This document shows, one piece after another, positions 39,299 to 47,938 of a stretch of DNA of 64,000 nucleotides; position 1 is the stretch's first letter, and every line of letters begins with the position of its first letter. The stretch is from positions 1 through 64,000 of the forward strand of contig NZ_JAODNK010000022.1 of assembly GCF_025465275.1 (NCBI RefSeq). The letters run 5' to 3'. This stretch comes from Nocardia sp. GTDB taxonomy: Bacteria > Actinomycetota > Actinomycetes > Mycobacteriales > Mycobacteriaceae. The position numbers were made by a program, and so were the translations under genes. The notes below the pieces were generated by a model, which was not told the origin of the DNA, did not search any database, and saw nothing but the letters and a program-made list of their open reading frames with translations.

Positions 39299-40207
39299 AT
39301 GCAATACGAGTGGATGGTCGTACCCGTCCCCGCTGTCGTCGACGGCCTGGTGGAAGGTGTGGCCAAAGAATTCGATGCGATAGTCGGCGACTATCAGCGG
39401 ATTCTCTTCGGCAATGGAAACATGCTCGTCAAGGCCGATCGGCCGCCCCCGGGCGTGCGCCGGGTGCTGCTGGTCATGGACGGCATCGCCGGACCCAATG
39501 GCAATATCGTCGAACTCGGGCTGGTCGCCGACGCGCTGCGGCGCTGGGGGCCGCTGGAGATCTACTGCCTGCTGCGCTACCTGCCCTACAGCCGGAGCAA
39601 TCGCGTCTCGTCGCCCGGCGTCGCGCTCGGCGCGAAGGTCTTCATCGATCTGCTGTGTGCGCTGCCGATCGACCGCTTTCTCACCTTCGATCTGCACGCG
39701 CCCGAACTGGTCGGATTCTTCGGTAAACCGGTCCATCAACTCGGCACCCTCACCGGCATCACCGAGCAGCTCATAGACGACGGACTGACCTACGACCTGA
39801 TCGTCGGCACCGACCGCGGCCGGGCCGACGAGTGCACCGTGCTGGCCGACAACTTCCGCGCCGATATCGAGTTCTTCACCAAACGACGGGTTGGGCACAC
39901 CGGCGAAAGCCATACCCGGCTCGAGGACAAGACCCGGGTGCGCGGCGCGCGAGTGCTCTTGTACGACGACGAGATCGACAGCGGTCACTCGGCCGCCGAG
40001 GCCATTCGCATGCTCGACCGCAGCGGCGCGGCCTCGATCGACTTCCTCTCCCTCTACGACATCGGCCGCCCGGGAGCGCTCGAGGGTCTCGCCGGCACCG
40101 GCGCCCTGCGCACCCTCATGCTCACCAATGCCACCGCGCGGCCCTCGGCTCCGGTGCTGCCCACCCGGACCTTCGATCTCTCGCCCCTGCTCGCCCCTTT
40201 CCGTTGA
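39299..40207 (+). CDS. ribose-phosphate pyrophosphokinase (PRPP synthetase)-like
   Basis: RYLPYSRSNRVSSPGVALGAKVFIDLL, FDLHAPELVGFFG, VLLYDDEIDSGHSAAEA. Confidence 0.87.
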   Translation: MQYEWMVVPVPAVVDGLVEGVAKEFDAIVGDYQRILFGNGNMLVKADRPPPGVRRVLLVMDGIAGPNGNIVELGLVADALRRWGPLEIYCLLRYLPYSRSNRVSSPGVALGAKVFIDLLCALPIDRFLTFDLHAPELVGFFGKPVHQLGTLTGITEQLIDDGLTYDLIVGTDRGRADECTVLADNFRADIEFFTKRRVGHTGESHTRLEDKTRVRGARVLLYDDEIDSGHSAAEAIRMLDRSGAASIDFLSLYDIGRPGALEGLAGTGALRTLMLTNATARPSAPVLPTRTFDLSPLLAPFR

Positions 40208-40217
40208 AAGGACCGCC

Positions 40218-41060
40218 GTGACCGTTCCACCGCTCGCCATCGTCGTGCCGGCCCGGGAGAAACTCAGTACCGTCCATCGCTGTCTCGATGCGCTCGAGGC
40301 GCATGCGCCCGCCGGATCGGTGGTCTACCTCGTCGACGTCGGATATTCGGCCGAGACGATCGCCGCCGTGCACGCCCGGCCCCCGGGCCGCATCGGGCTG
40401 CGGATCGTGCGGGCCGGACCCGGGCCGGTGCTCGTCAATGCCGCGGTCAATGCCGCGCTCGCGCACATCGATGAGCCCACCGTGTGCGTGGTGGAAAACG
40501 ATGTTGTTGTGGGGCAGGGCTTCTGGGTGGAAATGGCGGCGGCGCTCGATGCGTTCGACGCCGATCTGGTGTCGCCCACCATCGTCGACGGGCATACCGG
40601 GAAGATTCACTTCGACCCGCCGGTCAGTGAACTCACGCTGGCCGAGGACGGGTATCGCAGCCGGCTCGTGCGACGGCCCAAGCCTGCCTGGCCACGGGTC
40701 ATCGGCCGCAGACGGATCAGCCATCTGGAGAAACACTGCTTCGGCGGCACCCTGGAGGCGTTCCGCGCGCTGGCGCCGTTCGATGAAAAGGTATGCACGC
40801 GAACGGATGTCGACCTGTCGCTGGCCTGTCATCGGGCAGGGCTCCGGCTGGTGATGGCGCCCGCCGCAGCGGTGGCCTTCTTCGGGCCACCGGTCGAGCC
40901 GGCGGATATGGCCTTCTTCGCCTATCGCTGGGACCTCGACCGCGCGACGCGCTCCAACGAGCGGCTGGTGGCCAAATGGCAGCTGCGTGACGACCACGAC
41001 TACCTGGAATTCGTGCACGAGATGCGGGCCTTCATCGGCCGTCGTGTATCCGCCCGTTGA
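40218..41060 (+). CDS. family 2-like glycosyltransferase
   Basis: LAIVVPAREKLSTVHRCLDALE, VCVVENDVVVGQGFW, TDVDLSLACHRAGLRL. Confidence 0.78.
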   Translation: MTVPPLAIVVPAREKLSTVHRCLDALEAHAPAGSVVYLVDVGYSAETIAAVHARPPGRIGLRIVRAGPGPVLVNAAVNAALAHIDEPTVCVVENDVVVGQGFWVEMAAALDAFDADLVSPTIVDGHTGKIHFDPPVSELTLAEDGYRSRLVRRPKPAWPRVIGRRRISHLEKHCFGGTLEAFRALAPFDEKVCTRTDVDLSLACHRAGLRLVMAPAAAVAFFGPPVEPADMAFFAYRWDLDRATRSNERLVAKWQLRDDHDYLEFVHEMRAFIGRRVSAR

Positions 41061-41188
41061 CCCCGAGTTACATCTGTGTTGTCCAGCTTGACGTTCCGGC
41101 TACGGTCAGCAAATCTTCATGAGGTAGAAAGTACTCCTCCGCTACACGGAAACAATATCCGTCGATAAGTCGAGTCTGGTGGTAGCCC

Positions 41189-42010
41189 ATGCGTAGTCTC
41201 AAGAGGGCCTTGTCCGTTGTCTCCGCGATCAGTCAGAGCCACATCGGGCTGAGCCTGCAGGATCTGGCGACACAGCTGGACGTCCCGGCCGCGAGCATGC
41301 ATCGCCTGCTCGCGACGCTGGAAGACGAGGAAATGGTCGTTCGCTCACCGTCCAACCGGCGCTACTTCATCGGTCCCAGCGCGATGAATTTCGAGAGCGC
41401 GTCGGTGCGCAGCCGGCGATTGCAGCAGATCCCGCCCGGGCCGCTGGCGCGCGCGGCCATCATCAGCGGCCAGACCGTCTTCCTGACCGAGATGATCGAG
41501 CTCAAGGCGGTCTGTGTGGCACTGGCACCCGGGCGGCGCGCGGGCATCCTGCACGTTGTCCTCGGCCGGGAAATGCCGCTGCACGCCGCATCGAGCGCAC
41601 GAATTCTGCTGCTGGACGCGGCGGACGCGCAGATTGTCGGACTGCTCGACGGGATGACGCCGGAACCCTGCGCCGGGCCCGCGCCGACCAGTCCGCAGGA
41701 GGTGCTTTCGCGGGTGCAGCTCGCCCGCCGCCGCGGTTACGACGTCTGCGACAACGAACTCGACCTCGGCAAATGGAGTGTCTCGGCGCCGGTCCGTGAC
41801 GCCATGGGACGGATCCGGCAGGGCGTCACGCTGGTCGCGGACAGCGGCCGGACCCGGCGCCAGGGCACCCGGGAGAATCTGATTCGCCTGACCCGGCAGG
41901 CCGCCGCGGAACTGTCGGCGCCCGCCCGGGCGGGCAAACAGCTGAGTGCGGTCAAACACGGCCACGGGCTCACCGCGATACCGGCCGGCGCGCACCCGCG
42001 GGCAGTCTGA
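41189..42010 (+). CDS. IclR-family transcriptional regulator (copy 2)
   Basis: SPSNRRYFIGPSAMNF, MPLHAASSARILLL; clear paralog of copy 1. Confidence 0.88.
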   Translation: MRSLKRALSVVSAISQSHIGLSLQDLATQLDVPAASMHRLLATLEDEEMVVRSPSNRRYFIGPSAMNFESASVRSRRLQQIPPGPLARAAIISGQTVFLTEMIELKAVCVALAPGRRAGILHVVLGREMPLHAASSARILLLDAADAQIVGLLDGMTPEPCAGPAPTSPQEVLSRVQLARRRGYDVCDNELDLGKWSVSAPVRDAMGRIRQGVTLVADSGRTRRQGTRENLIRLTRQAAAELSAPARAGKQLSAVKHGHGLTAIPAGAHPRAV

Positions 42011-43029
42011 TGAGCACCGGTGACAGTGCCGGGCTACCCACCCGTCATGTGGTGTCACCGCCCAGCTGCCGGTCCTGGTTCGACGCATTCTGTTCTGCCC
42101 CTTGGGATCACGTGCACTACGTCGGTGAGCGGGACACCGACGAGTCCGCGGTGCTCGACCTACTGAGCGGAGTCGGTCCCGCCCGGATCGCCATCCACGC
42201 CGGGCATCGATCGCTGGCTCGCGACCATCGGCTCGCGACCGAGCTCCGCCGTCGCGGGTACCCGGTCATCGGACCGGGCGCGCACGCCGTCGAACTCGGC
42301 CTGAACAAGGTCGCGATGAAGCAGTGGTTCGCCGGGGCGGGCATCGCGACGCCTTCCGGTCCGACCGGTCGATCCGGAAGCTGGGTGGTGAAACGACGAT
42401 TCGGCACCGAGGGTGCGGGCATGAGCCTGGTTTCCGGCCGGGCTCCCGTGGTCGACGACCAGCACTATGTCGAGGCGTACGTCGAAGGCGAGGAGTGTTC
42501 GGTCGTCGTATTCCGCGGTGACGGTCGCACGGTCGTGCTGCCACCGGTGTGGAAGGGCCGCTCGAATTCCGCGCTCGTGCCGCCGTATCGGCGGATGCGC
42601 GTATGCCCGGGCGAGCCCGAGCAGCGGGTGCTGGAAGAGGAGATGATCGCGATCAGCACCGCGATCTCGGCCGGTGTCCCCTGTGAGGGCTGGCTCGAGG
42701 TCGAGTTCGTTGTCGATCCCGACGGTGTGCCGCTGGTCCTCGAGATCAATCCGCGGGTCAGCGGGACCATGCGGCTCGCGGCCATGGCCGCGCAGGTCCG
42801 GATTTTCGACATTGCGTCGGATCCCGCGTTCTCCGGCAGGCTGGCCGCGCGGGCCTACGGCGTCGAGGTGCCCTGGGAGGGCCCAGCATTCGTGCGCCCG
42901 GCGGACGGGGTCTTCGCGACCAGTCGGCTCACCGTGTCCGGAGCGACCAAAGCGGACGCCTTCGAGGCGCTGCACCGGCTGCTCGACCGCAGTCGCACCC
43001 CCCGGGTGCCGGAGCAACTTTCTTCCTGA
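42010..43029 (+). CDS. ATP-grasp-family ligase
   Basis: SWVVKRRFGTEGAGMSLV, YVEAYVEGEECSVVVF, VLEINPRVSGTMRLAAMA. Confidence 0.85.
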   Translation: MSTGDSAGLPTRHVVSPPSCRSWFDAFCSAPWDHVHYVGERDTDESAVLDLLSGVGPARIAIHAGHRSLARDHRLATELRRRGYPVIGPGAHAVELGLNKVAMKQWFAGAGIATPSGPTGRSGSWVVKRRFGTEGAGMSLVSGRAPVVDDQHYVEAYVEGEECSVVVFRGDGRTVVLPPVWKGRSNSALVPPYRRMRVCPGEPEQRVLEEEMIAISTAISAGVPCEGWLEVEFVVDPDGVPLVLEINPRVSGTMRLAAMAAQVRIFDIASDPAFSGRLAARAYGVEVPWEGPAFVRPADGVFATSRLTVSGATKADAFEALHRLLDRSRTPRVPEQLSS

Positions 43030-43320
43030 AATGAACGATGAATCCGATTTCCGTACGCCGGAAAGCGCGATATTCCGGCTCCGGTATTTCGTGATTCCCT
43101 CGGTATCGTAGAACTCGAAGGGGCCGCGGCAGGTCGGCCGGAATTCCCTGACACAGCACCCTTGGGCCGATTGTTTCCGAACTGCGGAGAGCATTAACTC
43201 TGTGGTTCGGGAATCGCCGGCAATGATTTCGTTCGCCGGTGAACAAGAAATCGGAAAGCGGGGTCCGGTATCGAATTCGATGCTGTCCTGCGCGCCGTAT
43301 CGCCCGGCAGGAGGTGAATC

Positions 43321-43389
43321 ATGAAGAAATATGTCAAGCCGGCCACCAAACCGGTTGCCGCGAGCAGCTGCCGCTCCCACCGCGCGTAG
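43321..43389 (+). CDS. short ORF, putative RiPP precursor/scaffold peptide 1: MKKYVKPATKPVAASSCRSHRA
   Basis: 22 codons + TAG; SD aggaggtgaatcATG identical to paralog 2; paralog 60 nt downstream. Confidence 0.78.
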   Translation: MKKYVKPATKPVAASSCRSHRA

Positions 43390-43407
43390 CCCGGAATTTG
43401 CGGGCTA
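43387..43407 (+). other. small hairpin after peptide 1
   Basis: TAGCCCG-GAATTTG-CGGGCTA, perfect 7-bp arms. Confidence 0.45.
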
Positions 43408-43448
43408 TGGAAAACCGATTCCATTGGATCCCGGATAGGAGGTGAATC

Positions 43449-43517
43449 ATGACGAAGTACATCAAGCCGACCACCAAGCCGGTCAGCGCCTGCAGTCGTA
43501 GCCTGCACAGCGCGTAA
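43449..43517 (+). CDS. short ORF, putative RiPP precursor/scaffold peptide 2: MTKYIKPTTKPVSACSRSLHSA
   Basis: 22 codons + TAA; same SD (aggaggtgaatcATG); 12/22 identities to peptide 1. Confidence 0.78.
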   Translation: MTKYIKPTTKPVSACSRSLHSA

Positions 43518-43531
43518 TTCTCCAGCAGACA

Positions 43532-43560
43532 GGCCGGGGTTCACTGCGTGAGCCCCGGCC
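43532..43560 (+). terminator. hairpin/attenuator after peptide 2
   Basis: GGCCGGGGTTCAC-TGC-GTGAGCCCCGGCC, 13-bp stem with one G·U. Confidence 0.6.
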
Positions 43561-43588
43561 CCCGGGGGGCGACGAAATACCTGGTTCG

Positions 43589-44863
43589 ATGAAGGGATAC
43601 GAGTTGGCGACCACGACTGCGCCGCTGGGCCAAGACTTCCGCCGCATGTGGGTCGCGGGCACCACCAGCTCCTTCGGCACCGCGGTCTCGACGCTGGCCC
43701 TGCCCCTGGTCGCGGTTTCGACCTTGCACGCCTCCACGTTTCAGGTCGGCCTGCTGGATGCGGCCGGCACCGTCGCGTGGCTGGCCATCGGCCTGCAGGC
43801 GGGCGTCTGGGTCGAAGGGCTGCGTCGGCGTCCGCTGCTGATCGGCTGCGATCTCATCAGAGCCGTACTGCTGCTGTCGATTCCGCTTGCGGCCGTCGGC
43901 GGGGTGCTGTCGCTGGCGCAGCTGATCGTGGTGGCACTCGGAATGGGCATGATCGCCGTCGTCTACGGCGTCGCCCGGCAGACCTACCTGCCGTTCCTGG
44001 TGAGCCGGGAGCAGCTCGTCGCCGCGAACGGCCGCAGCGATTCGGCGCAGACCGCGGCGTCCGCCGGCGGGCAGTTGCTCGGCGGCGTGCTGGTCACCGC
44101 GATCGGCGCGGCGACCGCGGTACTGATCGACGTCGGCAGCTATCTGGTCTCGGCATGGCTCATGGCCCGCATCGGTGTCCGCGAACCCGCACCGGAACAG
44201 GCCGGCAAGCGCGGCGTAACCTGGGATCGGCTGACCGCGGGACTGCGATATGTATTGCGCGATCCGGTGATTCGACCGCTCACCTTCACGGTCGCCGCGG
44301 TCAATGCGGCGGGTGCTGCGCTCAGTGCGCTGCTGGTGCCGTATCTGGTGCACGACGTCGGCGCCTCCGCGACCGTCATAGGCTTGATCATGGCGCTGTC
44401 GTACGTGGGTGGTTTCCTCGGCGCCACCGTCAGCGGACGGCTGGTGCGGGTCGCCGGGCCGGTGACCACCCTGTTCGCGGTGGTGATCATCACCCCGCTG
44501 TTCGAGCTGCTGGTGCCGGTGACCACCGGACCGCTCGCGACGGCCCTCGTCTCCCTGGGCCTTACGGTCGGCTGCGCCGGTGGGTCGGTGCTCAGCATCG
44601 TGACCCGCAGCCATCGGCAGGCATCGGTTCCTCGGGAATTTCTGGCCAGGGTGTCCGGAAGCATCCGGTTCATCACCTGGGGAGTGCTGCCGATCGGTGC
44701 ACTCGCGGGCGGTGCGCTGGGCACGGTGCTGGGGAACCGTCCCGCGCTGTGGGTGGTGTGTGGCGTGGCCCTGGCGGGCGGGCTGCCGCTGGGGCTCGCG
44801 CTCGCTGCTCGCGGTCGCGGTTTTCTCGCCGAGCTGCGCGGCCCGTCCGAGGAGGCTCGATGA
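43589..44863 (+). CDS. MFS transporter (macrolide-efflux-like)
   Basis: Multi-TM, DFRRMWVAGTTSSFGTAVSTLALPLVAV. Confidence 0.88.
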   Translation: MKGYELATTTAPLGQDFRRMWVAGTTSSFGTAVSTLALPLVAVSTLHASTFQVGLLDAAGTVAWLAIGLQAGVWVEGLRRRPLLIGCDLIRAVLLLSIPLAAVGGVLSLAQLIVVALGMGMIAVVYGVARQTYLPFLVSREQLVAANGRSDSAQTAASAGGQLLGGVLVTAIGAATAVLIDVGSYLVSAWLMARIGVREPAPEQAGKRGVTWDRLTAGLRYVLRDPVIRPLTFTVAAVNAAGAALSALLVPYLVHDVGASATVIGLIMALSYVGGFLGATVSGRLVRVAGPVTTLFAVVIITPLFELLVPVTTGPLATALVSLGLTVGCAGGSVLSIVTRSHRQASVPREFLARVSGSIRFITWGVLPIGALAGGALGTVLGNRPALWVVCGVALAGGLPLGLALAARGRGFLAELRGPSEEAR

Positions 44864-44905
44864 CCGCGGATCGAAATACGTTGACAGACAACACGGGAGA
44901 GAGAC

Positions 44906-47152
44906 ATGTGCGGCTTGGCAGGCATGGCGGCCATCGGCGGTGTGCTCGGCGAACAGGTGAATCCACTACTGGAGAGCATGGGCCACGCGATCGCGCACCG
45001 GGGACCGGACGGCGCGAACATATTGCTAGAGGGGCCGGTGGGGCTGGTCTTCCGGCGGCTCTCGCTGGTCGGGCCGGAGAACGGTGATCAGCCGCTGCAC
45101 AGTGCGGACGGCAATGTCTCGCTGATCGCCAATGGTGAGGTCTACAACCATCGCGACCTGGAGGCAGGGATGCCGGGGCTGCGGCTGCGCACCCGCTCGG
45201 ACTGCGAAATTCTTGCCAATCTGTATGCGCGCGACGAACTTCGCTTCCTCGGCGAGGTGGCCGGGATGTTCGCGCTGGTGCTGTGGGACCGTCGCCGCAA
45301 TCGGCTGATCCTGGCCCGCGACCGGTTCGGTATCAAACCCCTGTATTACGCCCGCCTGGCCGATTCCGTGGTGTTCGCCTCGGAGATCAAGGCGCTGTTC
45401 GAGCATCCGGACTGCCCGCGTGAACTCGATTGGACTGCGGCCCTGCGGGATTTGGCACCGGCCTCCCCGTCCAATCCGGTCACGTCGTGGTTCCGTGGCA
45501 TCGAGGTCGTTCCGGCGGGCACCATCATCACCATCGATCTCGGCACCGGTGTGGAGTCTCGGACAACCTACTGGGAGTTCCCGGACTTCGGCGGCGCCGA
45601 CTTCGACGATCGGTCCGACGCCGAACTCGGCGCGGCCTACCTCGATCTGCTCACCGCCTCGGTCGCCGACTGCGCCTCGGCCGACACCGAGCTGGGCCTC
45701 ATGCTCAGTGGCGGCATCGATTCGGCCTCCGTGGCCGCGCTCACCGCCGCCGCCGGGCACAATGTGCACACCTTCACTGCGCTCACCGGTAGTACCTACG
45801 CCAGTGGCGATGCGGAGTTCAGTGCCCGCGTCGCAGCGGACTTCGGCATGCCGAACCATCAGGTGATCTTCGAAGCCGACCGGGTTCCGGGCGTGCAGGA
45901 GTGGCTGCATCTGTTGTGGCTGCAGGAAACACCCCTGTGTGGGCCGGAGCAATACTTCAAGCACAGCCTCTACGCCTATGCCAAGCAGGTGCGCCCGGAA
46001 TTGCGGGGCATGATGCTCGGGCAGGCCAGTGACGAGTTCAACGGCGGCTATTCGGCGGGTATCTCGCTCGGCACCGACTGGGCCGGATTCGAGGCGGCCA
46101 CCGCCGATCTGGCGAGAACCGCTGCGCTGAGCCGCAATTCGGGAATGGCGGCGTGGTGTTCGATCACCGGTCTCGGGCCGCTGCTGGCGGACGAGCTGAT
46201 CTACGGCGCGACCCCGCCCGCGGATCCGTATGCGGCCTATGTCGCGGGGCGGTATCCGGCTATCCAGCAGTACAACTGCTGGCACGAGGACCGATCCGCG
46301 GCAGGACACGGCGTGGAGGCGCGGGTGCCCTTCCTCGATCATCGGATTATCGAGCTGATGGCCACGGTCCCGCGGCCGCGACGCGCGAAACTGCTGTGGG
46401 ACAAGCGGATTCTGCGTGACGCCATGCGGGGGATCGTGCCGGAAGCCGTGGTCGAGCGGCCCAAGGCCTCGTTCTACATGCAGGACCAGCCCGGCTTCGC
46501 CTACCGGATGGTGGTGCGCATGCTGGCCCAGGACGGCGGTGCGCTCCTGGAACGGGCGCTGGCCGCGCCGGGCGCGCAGGGCGTGCTCGACCCCACCGGC
46601 CTGCGCACCGCGATCACCCGGCTCGGTACGGTCGCCGAACCGCAGGCGGTGGAACATGTGCTGGTACTGGCGAATCTCGGCCTGCTCGACTCGATGGCCC
46701 GCGATCTGCCCGTCCGGCCGGTGGATCGACCCCGATACGAGGTCACCGGTACGCAGGTCACCGATTGGGATATCGAGGGCAAGGCGCTGGGGGCGGCGGT
46801 CCGGCGGGTGCCCGCGCCCGACCACGCGGACCGTATCGAATTGGGCGCGGACACGCTGCTCGTCTCACCGCTCGGCGATCCCGGAGTGATTCTGGTGTCG
46901 GTCTCGGGGACTTTCGAATACGTCATCGATGTGGCGGAGGATCCGGGCTGGCACGCATTCTTGACGGCGATAGACGGAAGTCGCACGCTCGGTGAGGTTT
47001 TGGCGCATGCGGGGACGACCTTCACCGCGGTGGAGGAGCCGCTGCGCTATGCCTTCGACGAAGGCCTGATCGTGGCGGTGCCTGTCCCGCTCGTGGGACC
47101 GGAAGCGGGGGAGCGGTTCAGTCCGAGCGAAGCCGCCGCGGTGGGCGTCTGA
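44906..47152 (+). CDS. asparagine synthetase (glutamine-hydrolysing)-type amidotransferase with ~130-aa C-terminal extension
   Basis: MCGLAGMAA (Cys nucleophile), NGEVYNH, LMLSGGIDSASVAAL PP-loop, GVEARVPFLDHR; extra tail FLTAIDGSRTLGEVLAHAGTTF…. Confidence 0.92.
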   Translation: MCGLAGMAAIGGVLGEQVNPLLESMGHAIAHRGPDGANILLEGPVGLVFRRLSLVGPENGDQPLHSADGNVSLIANGEVYNHRDLEAGMPGLRLRTRSDCEILANLYARDELRFLGEVAGMFALVLWDRRRNRLILARDRFGIKPLYYARLADSVVFASEIKALFEHPDCPRELDWTAALRDLAPASPSNPVTSWFRGIEVVPAGTIITIDLGTGVESRTTYWEFPDFGGADFDDRSDAELGAAYLDLLTASVADCASADTELGLMLSGGIDSASVAALTAAAGHNVHTFTALTGSTYASGDAEFSARVAADFGMPNHQVIFEADRVPGVQEWLHLLWLQETPLCGPEQYFKHSLYAYAKQVRPELRGMMLGQASDEFNGGYSAGISLGTDWAGFEAATADLARTAALSRNSGMAAWCSITGLGPLLADELIYGATPPADPYAAYVAGRYPAIQQYNCWHEDRSAAGHGVEARVPFLDHRIIELMATVPRPRRAKLLWDKRILRDAMRGIVPEAVVERPKASFYMQDQPGFAYRMVVRMLAQDGGALLERALAAPGAQGVLDPTGLRTAITRLGTVAEPQAVEHVLVLANLGLLDSMARDLPVRPVDRPRYEVTGTQVTDWDIEGKALGAAVRRVPAPDHADRIELGADTLLVSPLGDPGVILVSVSGTFEYVIDVAEDPGWHAFLTAIDGSRTLGEVLAHAGTTFTAVEEPLRYAFDEGLIVAVPVPLVGPEAGERFSPSEAAAVGV

Positions 47153-47931
47153 TGTCCGGCCTGTCTAATCGGCTGCCGTCGGCCCTCACTCTGCACGACC
47201 TGATGCCGCCGGACCCGAAGGCCGTGCTGCTGGTCGGATCGCATGCCCGCGGCTGGGCCCACGAGAGCAGTGATGTGGATGTGATCGTGGTTGTCGAACA
47301 ACCGATTTCGGATCCGCGGGCCGGCGGCATCGAGGTGGCGCTGCAGCCGGAGCGGGTGCAGGCCGTCGCCACCTACGCCGACGATGCCCGGCTGGAGGTC
47401 AAGTACTGGCTGACCGGCCAGATCGACCAGGTGCTGGACAAAGTCTCCTGGGATGCCTTCGAGCACAGCGACACCCTCAACGACCAGCTCGACGAGCAGT
47501 CGAAGATCATGCTCGACCACATGATGACCTGTGTGCCGCTCGCGGGCGAGCCGTGGGTGCAGGCACTGCGGGAACGCATCCGCGACTCCGCGTTTCGCGC
47601 GTTTCTGGTGGACGCGGCGCTGAACCGCTGCGACGACAAGGCCGAGTCGGCGCTGGGCATGCTCGCCTCGGGAGACCCGCACAGCGCGGTGCTTGCGGCG
47701 CGTGAGGCCTTCGGTTTCGCGATCGACGCGCTGCTGCTGGGCCAGGGCGAGTTCAATCTGCATCGCAAGTGGCGGGCACGCCGCTTCCGCGAGCTGGCGC
47801 CCGGATCGATGAGTTACGCGCAGTACTGGGAGTGGGAGACGATGCGCGGCCTCGATCCCGAGGCCCCCGAACGATGGGTCGAGGCGATCGTCCGGCTGTG
47901 CAAGAACGTCTGGCTCGATATCGATGTCTAG
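47152..47931 (+). CDS. nucleotidyltransferase domain protein (Pol-beta-like)
   Basis: VLLVGSHARGWAHESSDVDVIVVV (GSxARG…SDxD). Confidence 0.82.
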   Translation: MSGLSNRLPSALTLHDLMPPDPKAVLLVGSHARGWAHESSDVDVIVVVEQPISDPRAGGIEVALQPERVQAVATYADDARLEVKYWLTGQIDQVLDKVSWDAFEHSDTLNDQLDEQSKIMLDHMMTCVPLAGEPWVQALRERIRDSAFRAFLVDAALNRCDDKAESALGMLASGDPHSAVLAAREAFGFAIDALLLGQGEFNLHRKWRARRFRELAPGSMSYAQYWEWETMRGLDPEAPERWVEAIVRLCKNVWLDIDV

Positions 47932-47938
47932 GAGTGCC

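Noticed and set aside
42010-43029. ATP-grasp gene as carB (carbamoyl-phosphate synthase)
   Set aside because: 339 aa is far too small and lacks the tandem CarB architecture.
45026-46825. 599-aa minus-strand ORF
   Set aside because: Antisense to the AsnB-type gene; low-complexity Arg/Gly/His-rich translation typical of shadow frames.
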